Assembly (NCBI GenBank): GCA_028339355.1
Contig: JAOLBX010000018.1
Coordinates: forward strand, 1 to 36,740
Direction: 5' to 3'
Length of the DNA stretch: 36,740 bases
DNA from: Bacteroidia bacterium
GTDB taxonomy: Bacteria; Bacteroidota; Bacteroidia; NS11-12g; UBA9320
A model generated the notes under the pieces. That model saw only the letters and a list, made by a program, of their open reading frames with translations. It had not been told where the DNA came from and made no database searches. Position 1 is the stretch's first letter. Every line of letters starts with the position of its first letter. Shown in pieces: positions 17,536 through 26,643 of this stretch. The translations under genes were made by a program, and so were the position numbers.

Positions 17536-18576
17536 CTACTTCTCTTCGTCAAACCATAGCGTATAGAACTTACGCCCATTCTCATCTTCTCCGCGTTCTA
17601 TTTTATTGCGGTCGCCGTGTACATAGACCGAGAAGTTCTTATCTAGTTTTATTACACTTTTAAATACACCTTTCTTTTTATTTACTGCAGTTTCATTCAA
17701 ATCGAAACTCTCTGGTATACTCACTGCACGCTCACGCTGGTATGATGTAGAGAAATCCTGAAAATTGTCTACAATGTCTGGCTGCTGTAGCACCACATTG
17801 GCAAATTCCGATAAATCAAATTGTTCTTGCTCTTTAAAGTAGTCTGCTGACTTATTTAGCATCTCTGCCTGGTCTGCTTTATCTGCGGCGAACTCCTTTG
17901 GTAGTTCTTTTGTGATGAAGTCTTTGGCTATTTTCATCACTGTCTCTGTCTGATAGTAAGCATCTTCACGCTGTTTTACATGCAGGAAGTGGTCAAACCA
18001 AAACTTGGCATCTCCACCTTTATTGGTATTATCTATTACGCTTACTGTGTATCCTTTTTCCTTTTCAGTATTAAAGATGATGGCACCTTTATCTAGATTC
18101 TTTACGTGGATTCCTTCGTGGCTGTCCACAGTGAAGTTACCGTTATTATTCTGGATATCAAGGAAGGTGTCTTTTACCTCAGACTTGAATAGGCCTATAG
18201 CATCTACTGGTTCGCCTTCAAGCAGTACATTGCTGATAAGAGCTACATAAAACTCTCCGCCCTTTATCTTGGGATGGTTGCCTTGTTCGTAGAGATGCTT
18301 TGCAATACTCTTTGAGTGAGCTACTAAGTTTTCAGGGTTCTCAAAGATAGCCTCCGCATATGCAAACACTTCATTCAGGTTAATGTGAGACTCATGGTGA
18401 AATCTATAGTATTCGTTCTCCTTAAAAGAAGATAGGAAATAGGTAAGGAGATCTTCCTCCACCTCCTCATTGTATTCTAACTTGGTATTGCTTAGGGTAA
18501 GTAGTTCTTCATTGAATGAGTTTCCAACGAAGTGAAGGACTACATATTGTATTTTGGTTTCTGAGTATGCGAGCAT
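17536..18576 (-). CDS. Nucleoid-associated protein, NdpA/YejK family
   Basis: A 346-residue soluble protein matching the 37-kDa nucleoid-associated family (NdpA). Family-like features are the N-terminal IQYVVLHFVGNSFNEEL, a middle KGGEFYVALISNVLLEG, KFWFDHFLHVKQREDAY, and the C-terminal YVHGDRNKIERGEDENGRKF. Family members bind the nucleoid in the cytoplasm; the detailed role is unclear. The gene is monocistronic: the pckA terminator lies 56 bases upstream of its ATG, and no other gene follows closely. I see no good TAnnTTTG box upstream. Confidence 0.85.
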   Translation of the reverse strand: MLAYSETKIQYVVLHFVGNSFNEELLTLSNTKLEYNEEVEEDLLTYFLSSFKENEYYRFHHESHINLNEVFAYAEAIFENPENLVAHSKSIAKHLYEQGNHPKIKGGEFYVALISNVLLEGEPVDAIGLFKSEVKDTFLDIQNNNGNFTVDSHEGIHVKNLDKGAIIFNTEKEKGYTVSVIDNTNKGGDAKFWFDHFLHVKQREDAYYQTETVMKIAKDFITKELPKEFAADKADQAEMLNKSADYFKEQEQFDLSEFANVVLQQPDIVDNFQDFSTSYQRERAVSIPESFDLNETAVNKKKGVFKSVIKLDKNFSVYVHGDRNKIERGEDENGRKFYTLWFDEEK

Positions 18577-18632
18577 GTTTTCTGAAGTGCAATATGCTTC
18601 ATCATTACCTAATACACTAATCTATCATTCAA

Positions 18633-18659
18633 CAAAAAGCCCCCAATCATTTGATTGAG
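18633..18659 (-). terminator. Intrinsic terminator downstream of pckA
   Basis: On the minus strand, CTCAATC (18659-18653) pairs with GATTGGG (18648-18642) through a 4-base loop, with one G-T pair, followed by GGC and five T. It separates the pckA transcript from the nucleoid-associated protein gene. Confidence 0.6.
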
Positions 18660-18745
18660 TGCTATGGTATTATACTGTAGTATTTCTGTTTATCCTTCGA
18701 TTAAGCCATTATTGAACCGAGACAAGGTACTCATAAAAACACAAA

Positions 18746-20338
18746 TTAGCTAGAAGCACTCGCCTTTGGAGCGGCATCAAGTATGTCTTGATTTACGCCT
18801 CCAGCGAACTCTTCGAAGTTTTTGTTAAACAAGCCAGCAAGGTGATTTGCTTTAGCGTCGTATGCAGTTTTATCTGCCCAAGTATTTCTTGGGTTAAGCA
18901 GCTCAGTAGGCACACCAGGGCATTCTTTAGGCATGGCAACTCCAAATACTGGATGCGTTTCAAAAGTTACTTTATCTAATTTGCCATCTAGAGCAGCATT
19001 CAGCATAGCTCTGGTATATTTAAGCTTCATTCTGCTTCCAGTGCCATATGCACCGCCACTCCAGCCTGTATTTACAAGCCATACATTGACATTGTTCTCA
19101 GTCATTTTATTTCCAAGCATCTCCGCATATCTGCCAGGGTGCAACGGAATAAATGCAACACCAAAACAAGCTGAGAAAGTTGCTTGTGGTTCATTTACAC
19201 CTTCTTCTGTACCAGCTACTTTGGCTGTGTATCCGCTAATGAAATGATATCCAGCTTGACCAGGTGTCAATTTAGAAATAGGAGGGAGCACACCAAATGC
19301 ATCTGCCGTAAGGAAGAATATGTTTTTAGGTTGTGGTCCCACAGAAGGAACTGCTATATTATCAATATTTGTGATAGGGTATGCACAACGAGTGTTTTGA
19401 GTAACGCTGACATCGTCGTAATTTACAACATCAGAATCTGGAAAAAAACGAACATTCTCTACCAAAGCACCTTTGGTTATGGCTTTCCAGATGGTTGGTT
19501 CATTTTCTTCACTTAGATTGATTGTTTTAGCATAGCAACCACCTTCAAAATTGAAAATGCCATTTTTGCTCCAGCCGTGCTCATCGTCACCTATTAGTTT
19601 ACGATCTGGATCAGCAGATAACGTTGTTTTCCCTGTTCCTGATAAACCAAAGAATACAGCTGAAGAGCCATCGTTTCCAATGTTTGATGAGCAATGCATA
19701 CTTAATACATTGTGTTCTACCGGAAGAGTAAAGTTAAGAACGGTAAAAATTCCCTTCTTAATCTCACCAGTATAGCCGCTACCGCCGATTATGTATATTT
19801 TTTTAGTGAAATTTATAATGGAGAAATTCTCTTGACGAGTACCATCTCTATCAGGTATTGCCATAAAACTCGGAGCAGCAAGAATTACCCAATCAGGGTC
19901 AATTGCATCTATTTCACTAGCATCAGGACGTATAAACATGTGATGAACAAAGAGATTTTGGTATGCCGTTTCGTTTACCACACGTACTCTTAGTCTATAT
20001 TCTTGATCTGCACAAGCATATGCGTCGCGTACAAATATTTCTTTGTCTTCATAATGATTGATAACTCTCTCCAAAAGAGCATCAAATTTATCAGCATCAA
20101 ATTTCTGATTAATTTCTCCCCACCATACTTCATCATTTGTCTTTGCATCTGCTACCGTGAATTTATCTTTCGGCGAGCGTCCTGTAAATTTTCCGGTATC
20201 TCCTGCGAGAGCACCTGTATTTGTTATTCTACCTTCTTTGCGAGCTACAGCAGATTCTAAAAGTTGATCTAGTGTTAAATTTTTATTTGTTTTTGAGGCT
20301 AAATCAAAAACTCTGTCCGTTATAGGGTGTGACTTCAT
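18746..20338 (-). CDS. pckA: Phosphoenolpyruvate carboxykinase (ATP)
   Basis: A 530-residue enzyme, the normal length for ATP-dependent PEPCK. It converts oxaloacetate and ATP to phosphoenolpyruvate and CO2 at the entry to gluconeogenesis. Motifs: GDTGKFTGRSPKDKF (46-60, substrate binding), the kinase P-loop FFGLSGTGKTTLSADP (229-244), the metal-binding LIGDDEHGW (248-256) and the NTGWSGGAYGTGSRM adenine-loop region. The start at ATG 20338 gives MKSHPITDRVFDLASK. A TACCTTTG -7 box lies 16 bases upstream and a terminator follows, so it is a single-gene unit. Frames on the plus strand across it are antisense shadows. Confidence 0.96.
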   Translation of the reverse strand: MKSHPITDRVFDLASKTNKNLTLDQLLESAVARKEGRITNTGALAGDTGKFTGRSPKDKFTVADAKTNDEVWWGEINQKFDADKFDALLERVINHYEDKEIFVRDAYACADQEYRLRVRVVNETAYQNLFVHHMFIRPDASEIDAIDPDWVILAAPSFMAIPDRDGTRQENFSIINFTKKIYIIGGSGYTGEIKKGIFTVLNFTLPVEHNVLSMHCSSNIGNDGSSAVFFGLSGTGKTTLSADPDRKLIGDDEHGWSKNGIFNFEGGCYAKTINLSEENEPTIWKAITKGALVENVRFFPDSDVVNYDDVSVTQNTRCAYPITNIDNIAVPSVGPQPKNIFFLTADAFGVLPPISKLTPGQAGYHFISGYTAKVAGTEEGVNEPQATFSACFGVAFIPLHPGRYAEMLGNKMTENNVNVWLVNTGWSGGAYGTGSRMKLKYTRAMLNAALDGKLDKVTFETHPVFGVAMPKECPGVPTELLNPRNTWADKTAYDAKANHLAGLFNKNFEEFAGGVNQDILDAAPKASASS

Positions 20339-20353
20339 AACTTATTATACCTT

Positions 20354-20361
20354 CAAAGGTA
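20354..20361 (-). promoter_or_regulatory. -7 element of pckA
   Basis: The minus strand reads TACCTTTG, an exact consensus match, 15 bases before the pckA ATG. The rest of the 227-base gap to the SUI1 gene holds AT-rich sequence and no gene. Confidence 0.6.
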
Positions 20362-20565
20362 AAATGGCTTTATATACTATCCTAAGTTGAATACTATATA
20401 GATGTAAATTTAGTACTGATTTAAATTAAATTCAGATAAGAAAATAAGAATAAATTTAGTGTTTTGGGGTAGTTTAAAAACAGTAGTGCTCTAGCTTATA
20501 AGAGTGGTCGATAAAAGTATAGACAGTTCCAGCACATGTATAAATGCAACTTCTCCACTTTCTAT

Positions 20566-20937
20566 TTACATGGTAGTTTTTTTAGCGTTATAGCCTTCTT
20601 TGATTAGAATTTTCACCACTTGATCTGCTTTATATCCTTGTATGATGAATGTTTTTTTATCTACAGATCCACCTACACCGCATTGTTGTTTCACTTTTTT
20701 GCAAAGTGCTTCCAGGGTTTGCGGGTTGCCTTGATAACCTTCTATTACGGTTACGGTTTTTCCTCCTCTTCCTTTCTTTTCCTTCCTTACGGTCAGTTTT
20801 TGAGCATTGGCTGGCAGGTTGACTTCTGGTTCTTGTTTTTTGCCATCAGACTCGCTGAGAACTTGAAAACCAGTATCTTCCTGTTGACTTGTAAAGAAAT
20901 TTGACAAGTCTAGTTTCTGCATTTTCTTTTTTGTCAT
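20566..20937 (-). CDS. SUI1/eIF1 family translation factor (YciH-like)
   Basis: This 123-residue protein has a variable N-terminal 45 residues and a C-terminal SUI1 domain. The domain has a basic strand (VRKEKKGRGGKTVTVIEG, about 50-67) and the family block CKKVKQQCGVGGSVDKK (about 79-95), then IIQGYKADQVVKILIKEGY. It is the bacterial homologue of eukaryotic eIF1. In bacteria the role is debated, with ribosome binding and initiation fidelity proposed. It is the last gene of the transketolase operon. Its ATG overlaps the stop of the lipid kinase-like gene by four bases (ATGA), so the two are probably translationally coupled. Confidence 0.9.
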   Translation of the reverse strand: MTKKKMQKLDLSNFFTSQQEDTGFQVLSESDGKKQEPEVNLPANAQKLTVRKEKKGRGGKTVTVIEGYQGNPQTLEALCKKVKQQCGVGGSVDKKTFIIQGYKADQVVKILIKEGYNAKKTTM

Positions 20938-21779
20938 TTTGGAATAATTACGTTTAAGCTTTTAGAATGTAAAAGTACCTTATTCTTGTCTTTAAGCATA
21001 ACAGGTTCACCATCGATATGCCACTTTTTTCCACTGTTCTCTATCTCCAGAGCAGAGGCCTTGTAGAATGTAAATAAAGAGTTATTCTCCTGTTTCTTCG
21101 TTCTTAGAAATGAAATGAGTGAAATGAATTGATACCATTTTGGTTTTCTCATGATTGCTATATCCAACATACCATCTTGTATATCTGCAGCACTTGCTAT
21201 TTCAAAATTGTTACCCCACTGTGCTCCGTTAGCTATTGTTAGACTAAAGAATGGGAGGGAAGATTTTTTCCCATCTATCGTTAACGTAACTTCATGTTCG
21301 TTTTTAGTTCCAAATAAATCGAAGACAGCCCTTGTGTAGCCAATCAAACCACGTACCCCTTTCGTACCAAATCTGTGGGCTACATCAGCCTCAAATCCTG
21401 CACCGGCTACATTTATAAAAAAGGTGTCTGAAATTTGGGCCGTATCAATATTAATTTTTGATCCATAAAGAATAGTATCCATTGCCTTGTGGACGTGTCG
21501 AGGAATTCCAAGAAATCGTGCCAAACCGTCTCCGGACCCTTTGGGGATGATCCCTAGGGTACAGTTTTGATTATTGCATCTTTTTGCCACAGTATTGACA
21601 GTTCCATCACCACCGATGGCCACTAAGGTCAGAAAAGTAGTCGTATCGAAGCTTTCAAATTTTCGGATATCTACAAAATAGAAATCATATGATTGCGGTA
21701 GTAATTCTTTTATTTGATTTACAATGGAGGTTTCAAATTTTTTTCCAGCCCTTTTGTTGTAAATAAATAAGATTTTCAT
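20934..21779 (-). CDS. Diacylglycerol kinase family lipid kinase
   Basis: This 281-residue protein has the DAGK catalytic fold. The nucleotide-binding GGDGTVN lies at 56-62, followed by LGIIPKGSGDGLARFLGIP (about 75-93), the family's second motif, and a C-terminal beta domain ending HIDGEPVMLKDKN. YegS/BmrU-type members phosphorylate diacylglycerol or related lipids on the inner membrane face. The substrate is not evident here. It lies 15 bases after the transketolase C-terminal gene and overlaps the SUI1 gene by four bases. No signal peptide or membrane segment is seen. Confidence 0.9.
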   Translation of the reverse strand: MKILFIYNKRAGKKFETSIVNQIKELLPQSYDFYFVDIRKFESFDTTTFLTLVAIGGDGTVNTVAKRCNNQNCTLGIIPKGSGDGLARFLGIPRHVHKAMDTILYGSKINIDTAQISDTFFINVAGAGFEADVAHRFGTKGVRGLIGYTRAVFDLFGTKNEHEVTLTIDGKKSSLPFFSLTIANGAQWGNNFEIASAADIQDGMLDIAIMRKPKWYQFISLISFLRTKKQENNSLFTFYKASALEIENSGKKWHIDGEPVMLKDKNKVLLHSKSLNVIIPK

Positions 21780-21794
21780 GAGTAGTGGAACTAC

Positions 21795-22745
21795 TTATTT
21801 TCGAGAAACAGCTCTTTTGGCTGCAGCTATTACATCTTTAACTCCTAATCCATACTTTTCTAATAATTCCATTGGAGTACCACTTTCACCAAAGCTATCA
21901 TTCACGGCTACCATTTCTACAGGCAGGGGAGTATTACGAGCTAGTAACTGACAAATACTGTCTCCTAGGCCACCATTCATTTGATGTTCTTCGGCTGTCA
22001 CAGCACATTTTGTATTTGCTACTGCATCGAGTATAGCCTTATTATCTAATGGTTTTATTGTATGTATGTTTATTACTTCTGCAGAAATACCTTGCTCTGC
22101 AAGTGCTTTAGCTGCTTCAAGTGAGTTCCATACTAAGTGGCCAGTGGCGAAAATAGTCACATCAGTACCTTCTCTCATATGCAGTGCCTTTCCTATGGTA
22201 AACTCCATATCAGTTGTAAATATTGGCCATTTTGGTCTGCCAAATCGTAGATAAACAGGTCCCTCATGATCAGCTATTTCGATGGTTGCAGCTTTAGTTT
22301 GTGAATAATCACAAGGGTTAATAACCGTCATGCCCGGTAGCATTTTCATCAGTCCTATATCTTCTAATATTTGATGAGTAGCACCATCTTCTCCCAATGT
22401 AAGTCCAGCATGAGAAGCACATATTTTTACGTTTTTATGAGAATAAGCTATTGATTGACGTATTTGGTCATATACTCTTCCTGTAGAGAAATTTGCGAAA
22501 GTACCTGTGTATGGTATTTTGCCAGAAATAGCTAGTCCAGCAGCTGTACCTATCATATTAGCTTCTGCTATTCCCATCTGAAAAAATCTCTCAGGAAACT
22601 CATCTTGAAACTTGTTCATTTTGAGTGACCCTGTAAGGTCTGCACATAGTCCTACTACTTTATCATTTTTTTTGGCTACTTCGTATAGTCCATCTCCGAA
22701 TCCTGAGCGTGTGTCTTTTTTTTCCATTGTGGTAAGGGTAGTCAT
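21795..22745 (-). CDS. Transketolase, C-terminal subunit
   Basis: A 316-residue protein with the pyrimidine-binding and C-terminal domains of transketolase. It shows the early GFGDGLYEVAK, the FFQMGIAEANMIGTAAGLA block with the catalytic Glu, HAGLTLGEDGATHQ, YLRFGRPKWP, and the C-terminal AVTAEEHQMNGGLGDSI. It pairs with the N-terminal subunit at 24159-25007 to make one thiamine-diphosphate enzyme of the pentose phosphate pathway. In most Bacteroidota with a split transketolase the two genes adjoin; here a VWA gene lies between them. ATG 22745 is 12 bases after the VWA stop. An internal ATG at 22727 (MEKKDTRSGFGDG) is an alternative start. Confidence 0.93.
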   Translation of the reverse strand: MTTLTTMEKKDTRSGFGDGLYEVAKKNDKVVGLCADLTGSLKMNKFQDEFPERFFQMGIAEANMIGTAAGLAISGKIPYTGTFANFSTGRVYDQIRQSIAYSHKNVKICASHAGLTLGEDGATHQILEDIGLMKMLPGMTVINPCDYSQTKAATIEIADHEGPVYLRFGRPKWPIFTTDMEFTIGKALHMREGTDVTIFATGHLVWNSLEAAKALAEQGISAEVINIHTIKPLDNKAILDAVANTKCAVTAEEHQMNGGLGDSICQLLARNTPLPVEMVAVNDSFGESGTPMELLEKYGLGVKDVIAAAKRAVSRK

Positions 22746-22757
22746 TTATGTTTTAGC

Positions 22758-24119
22758 TTATTTTATGTTTAGATGTGTCATTATGCCAGACTTAATAGAG
22801 AAGTCTAACGTCTTAGTGCTGTTAGACTCTTTTATAGATGACTCTCGGTATATCAATTTGTAATCCCCCGGTTGAATTACAGTAATATTTTGGTTGGTAT
22901 TTAATTTTAAATTCTTAACCATTTCAAGTTCGCCATTCTGAATTCTGTAAACACCAATTATCAACTTGTTTCTTGTTATAATGTTTAACTTACCGGGCTG
23001 TTGCACCTGAAGGGTTGTGGTTTTGTTTTGATGAACGGCCACACTTTCTTGAGTTATCCGTGGTAGAGTGAGTAATTCTATCTTGTAGTCATTAATTAAG
23101 TACTTCTGTTGAGAATTGAAGTCTTGAACATTTAGAATCTCATTTGTTCTCTTATCCATTATCAGAGCTTGAAGATTTTTATAATTTGTCACACCATCTA
23201 TTTTTAATTTTAGAAAACCTTGTGGAGCATCAATAGCTATCGTATTGTGTATGCCTGCTGTTAATTTTATATTTTTCTTGTAAATGGGTGGAATGGTATG
23301 AGCCTTTAGATCATAAGAATAAGACGGGTCTAGGTACATAGTGTCAGGAAGTCCTCTGTAATTCAGTGTATGCACTATATTAGAAATTACTACTCCTGTC
23401 CTAGAGTCGGTGAAGGTCATATTCACATCAGTCTCTGTAGGCCGTCCATAGGCGTCAAGTAGATTTACCTGGGCTGAGGTATTATTTATTGCTTGATTAA
23501 TGACTACGTTAAGAACATTCTCAAAATCAGCTTCAGTTTCTGCTTCAAAATATCGTCCAACACACTCAAATTGGCTTCTGAACTCAGCCGTTAGACCAAG
23601 ACCGATTACGAATGGTCGTAAAACTACGCCTTGTTTTTGCAATGCTAATGACACTGCACATGGGTCTCCGTCACACTCTTCTATACCGTCAGTTATGAGT
23701 ATAATAATATTACGAACTCCTGGTGTTTTTGGAAAATCGTAAGCAGCCTCTTGTAATGAATAAGCTATGAGCGTAGTGCCTTTAGGTCTAAGGTCTTTTA
23801 TCTCATCTTTTATCGCTTGGTGATTTCGAGGAGAGAAAGGAACTTCTAATTTAGTGTCTTTGCAGTTTCTTTCCGTCTTTTGGCTTTGATGACCGTATAC
23901 TCTGAGTGCAAGCTCTAGTTCATTTTGGTATTGAAGACTGTCAACCATCCTACTAAGCAACCTTTTGGCCACGGTAATTCGATTATCAGAACCCATCTTA
24001 GCATACATACTACCGCTGCCGTCTAATACGAAAAGTATCCGTGTTTTAGGAGATTGGGCGTATGTGTTTACTGCTAGAAATAGCAGTAAAATAGCCCATA
24101 TTTTGTTATATCTTGCCAT
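22758..24119 (-). CDS. Exported von Willebrand factor A domain protein
   Basis: A 453-residue protein with signal peptide MARYNKIWAILLLFLAVNTYAQ (cleaved near 22). The VWA domain (about 26-205) has an intact metal-ion-dependent adhesion site: DGSGSM (D33, S35, S37), T115/T116 in KGTTL, and D144 in ITDGIEECDGDPC. The rest (about 210-453) is mainly beta strands in repeated short segments (VNLLDAYGRP, KLKIDGVTNYKNL, GKLNIITRNKLI), with no C-terminal anchor or T9SS domain recognised. It is probably periplasmic or surface-exposed and protein-binding. It sits between the transketolase halves, 39 bases after the N half and 12 before the C half, on the same strand, so it is presumably co-transcribed. 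A functional link to transketolase is not obvious. Confidence 0.88.
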   Translation of the reverse strand: MARYNKIWAILLLFLAVNTYAQSPKTRILFVLDGSGSMYAKMGSDNRITVAKRLLSRMVDSLQYQNELELALRVYGHQSQKTERNCKDTKLEVPFSPRNHQAIKDEIKDLRPKGTTLIAYSLQEAAYDFPKTPGVRNIIILITDGIEECDGDPCAVSLALQKQGVVLRPFVIGLGLTAEFRSQFECVGRYFEAETEADFENVLNVVINQAINNTSAQVNLLDAYGRPTETDVNMTFTDSRTGVVISNIVHTLNYRGLPDTMYLDPSYSYDLKAHTIPPIYKKNIKLTAGIHNTIAIDAPQGFLKLKIDGVTNYKNLQALIMDKRTNEILNVQDFNSQQKYLINDYKIELLTLPRITQESVAVHQNKTTTLQVQQPGKLNIITRNKLIIGVYRIQNGELEMVKNLKLNTNQNITVIQPGDYKLIYRESSIKESNSTKTLDFSIKSGIMTHLNIK

Positions 24120-24158
24120 AATTTCGCAGAGGTAAGTTCAAAAACCGTGCTAAGTCTG

Positions 24159-25007
24159 CTAGTAGTCACCGACTGCAGACGGGTTTTGTCTTAGTGCTTC
24201 TGCCAGCTGGTCGTGATTGGGAGCTATGCCGTGCCATTTGTGGCTACCCATCATAAAGTCGACTCCATTCCCCATTTCTGTATTCATTAATATACATATG
24301 GGCTTACCACTTCCGCTAAGTACACCGGCTTTACTAAGTGTATCTTGTACATCATTTAGATTATTTCCGTCCATATAGATAACATTCCAATTGAAGGCTT
24401 CAAATTTTGATTTGAGATCTGCAAAACCCATAATATCCTTGGTGTCTCCATCTATTTGTCTACCATTTACATCTACAGTAGCAATAATGTTATCAAGCTT
24501 ATTGTGTGAAGCATACATTACAGCTTCCCATACTTGTCCTTCTTGCAGTTCTCCATCTCCCATCAAAACATAGACAAGTTTATCCTCACCATCCAACTTT
24601 TTTGCTTGAGCAGTGCCGCAAGCTACAGAAAGTCCTTGTCCTAATGAACCGGATGCTATACGAACTCCTGGAAGACCCTCGTGAGTCGTAGGATGTCCTT
24701 GAAGTCTTGTGTTTATTTTTCTAAAGGTAGCGAGTTCTTCGATAGGAAAGTGTCCACTATGTGCCAAAACGCTGTAAAAAACAGGGGAAATATGCCCGTT
24801 GGATAGATAAAACACATCCTCATCCTTTCCGGATATATCAAAACTAGTAGGGTTATTACGCATTACGTTCTGGTAAAGGACTGTAAGGAACTCAGTGCAT
24901 CCTAAGGAACCTCCCGGATGACCAGACTGTACCCCATGTACCATTCTCACTATATCTCTACGTGTTTGTTTTACGTAATTTTCTAATTCGTATGTTGTTT
25001 TTGACAT
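24159..25007 (-). CDS. Transketolase, N-terminal (ThDP-binding) subunit
   Basis: A 282-residue protein containing the thiamine-diphosphate domain: VQSGHPGGSLGCTEFL (26-41), SNGHISPVFYS, GSLGQGLSVACG, the ThDP motif GDGELQEGQVWEA (about 150-162) with the metal-binding NGRQIDG downstream, and the closing MGSHKWHGIAPNHDQL. It needs the C-terminal subunit (21795-22745) for activity in sugar-phosphate exchange. It is the first gene of a five-gene minus-strand operon. A near-consensus -7 box (CATCTTTG) lies at 25018-25025, and the promoter region is shared head to head with the FAD protein gene. Confidence 0.94.
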   Translation of the reverse strand: MSKTTYELENYVKQTRRDIVRMVHGVQSGHPGGSLGCTEFLTVLYQNVMRNNPTSFDISGKDEDVFYLSNGHISPVFYSVLAHSGHFPIEELATFRKINTRLQGHPTTHEGLPGVRIASGSLGQGLSVACGTAQAKKLDGEDKLVYVLMGDGELQEGQVWEAVMYASHNKLDNIIATVDVNGRQIDGDTKDIMGFADLKSKFEAFNWNVIYMDGNNLNDVQDTLSKAGVLSGSGKPICILMNTEMGNGVDFMMGSHKWHGIAPNHDQLAEALRQNPSAVGDY

Positions 25008-25017
25008 TATATACTAA

Positions 25018-25054
25018 CAAAGATGAGTTTTATTGAACTTTTATAAAATCTTTG
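25018..25054. promoter_or_regulatory. Divergent promoters of the transketolase operon and the FAD protein gene
   Basis: On minus, CATCTTTG lies at 25025-25018, 10 bases before the transketolase ATG. On plus, AATCTTTG lies at 25047-25054, before the GTG start at 25079. Each has one mismatch to TAnnTTTG. The two -7 boxes are only 21 bases apart, so the two promoters overlap and probably compete. Confidence 0.45.
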
Positions 25055-25078
25055 TGGAAACTTCTTGGAAAAGTAATC

Positions 25079-26635
25079 GTGGCTATAGATATAGTAGAAT
25101 TAAGTGTTCCCATACAAGAGTATCACAAAAACATAGATGATTTAGATACTTTATATAAATCGAAATTGCATCGAAAATATGAGAATATAAGCTCAATAGT
25201 GACTCTTAAAAAATCTCTAGATGCTCGAAAGAGGAACATTAAATTTAACCTAAGACTGGAGGTGTATACTGAGAAAGACTCTCCTGAGGCCTTAAAGCTA
25301 CCAGACTTTGAAACGCTCGATTCCAATAAGACTGTTCATATTGTAGGGTTTGGTCCTGCCGGAATATTTGCAGCTTTAAAATGTCTGCAACTGGGTATAA
25401 AGCCTCTAGTAATAGAACGCGGACAAGCTGTTAAGCAGAGAAGGAGAGATGTTGCAAAATTGAACAGAGAAGGTGTTATGAATACCGAGTCTAACTATTG
25501 CTTTGGTGAGGGCGGAGCGGGTACTTTCTCGGATGGAAAACTTTATACACGTTCAATAAAAAGAGGAAAAATTAAAGAAATACTGGAATATTTTGTCTTG
25601 CATGGTGCAGATGAAAATATTTTGTATGAAGCTCATCCTCACATAGGAACAAATAAACTCCCGCAAATAATAGAAAAACTTCGGAACACAATTATCGAGA
25701 AAGGTGGAGAGGTTCGATTTGGGGCAAAACTTACAAATTTAAGATTGAATGATGATAAAGTAAGTCAGTTGGAGATAAACAACGTGTGGGAAGAGTGCCA
25801 GAACGTAGTCTTAGCAACGGGTCATAGTGCAAGAGATATTTACTACTTACTAAACAAAAGAAATATAGCAATAGAGGCAAAACCATTTGCTATGGGTTTT
25901 AGGATAGAACACCCTCAAATATTGGTGAACGAAATTCAGTATCATAACGAGCAAAATGCGGCTATTCTTCCTCCTGCCAGTTATAGCTTAGTTACTCAAG
26001 TAAAAGGAAAGGGAGCTTTCTCATTTTGTATGTGTCCAGGAGGTATAATAGCACCAGCAGCTACAGATATTGGTGAAGTAGTGGTAAACGGCTGGAGCCC
26101 TAGCAAACGAAATGGTGAATATGCAAATAGTGGGTGGGTGACTGAGATAGGTGAGGAGGAGTGGAAGGACTATGCCAAATTTGGTCCTTTGTCAGGTTTA
26201 GAATTTCAAAAAAGTATAGAGCAAAAAGCTTATAAATTGGGGAAAGGAGAGTACAAAGTTCCAGCACAAAATTTAGTAGATTACCTTGAAGAAAGAAAGA
26301 GTACGAAGCTGAATAACAGTAGCTATAATCCTGGTATGACAAGTGTGGATTTAAACCAGCTATACCCACAAGAGGTAAACTACAGACTGCGAGAAGGACT
26401 GCGAGAAATGACTAATAGGCTCAAAGGTTTTGACCATGAAAAGGCGATAGTAACGGCACCTGAAAGTAGAACAAGTTCTCCAGTTAGAATACCTCGCTCC
26501 AAATATTTACATCATATAGATTTAGTAAACTTATATCCATGTGGAGAGGGTGCAGGCTACGCTGGGGGTATAATAAGTGCGGCTTTAGATGGAATACGTG
26601 TAGCAAAGGAAATTTTTAGTGTCGTTCAATTATAA
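25079..26635 (+). CDS. COG2509-type FAD-dependent oxidoreductase
   Basis: About 518 residues from GTG 25079. The N-terminal 80 residues form a small alpha/beta domain. Then comes the dinucleotide-binding VGFGPAGIFAALKC (about 88-101) with an acidic strand end, PLVIERGQAV. Next are the group-specific NYCFGEGGAGTFSDGKLYTR (about 140-159), VVLATGHSARDIYY, FSFCMCPGGIIAPAATD, a long middle insertion, and near the end LYPCGEGAGYAGGIISAALDG, the second FAD-binding segment. These are the features of an uncharacterised FAD dehydrogenase family whose substrate is unknown. A TTG at 25052 also opens the frame, but it lies inside the AATCTTTG promoter box, so GTG 25079 is preferred. It is divergent from the transketolase operon. 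Confidence 0.88.
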   Translation: MAIDIVELSVPIQEYHKNIDDLDTLYKSKLHRKYENISSIVTLKKSLDARKRNIKFNLRLEVYTEKDSPEALKLPDFETLDSNKTVHIVGFGPAGIFAALKCLQLGIKPLVIERGQAVKQRRRDVAKLNREGVMNTESNYCFGEGGAGTFSDGKLYTRSIKRGKIKEILEYFVLHGADENILYEAHPHIGTNKLPQIIEKLRNTIIEKGGEVRFGAKLTNLRLNDDKVSQLEINNVWEECQNVVLATGHSARDIYYLLNKRNIAIEAKPFAMGFRIEHPQILVNEIQYHNEQNAAILPPASYSLVTQVKGKGAFSFCMCPGGIIAPAATDIGEVVVNGWSPSKRNGEYANSGWVTEIGEEEWKDYAKFGPLSGLEFQKSIEQKAYKLGKGEYKVPAQNLVDYLEERKSTKLNNSSYNPGMTSVDLNQLYPQEVNYRLREGLREMTNRLKGFDHEKAIVTAPESRTSSPVRIPRSKYLHHIDLVNLYPCGEGAGYAGGIISAALDGIRVAKEIFSVVQL

Positions 26636-26643
26636 AATATTCA

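Noticed and set aside
17478-20260. Plus-strand open frames within the nucleoid-associated protein and pckA genes
   Set aside because: They are antisense to strongly supported genes, are short, and have no promoter or recognisable product.
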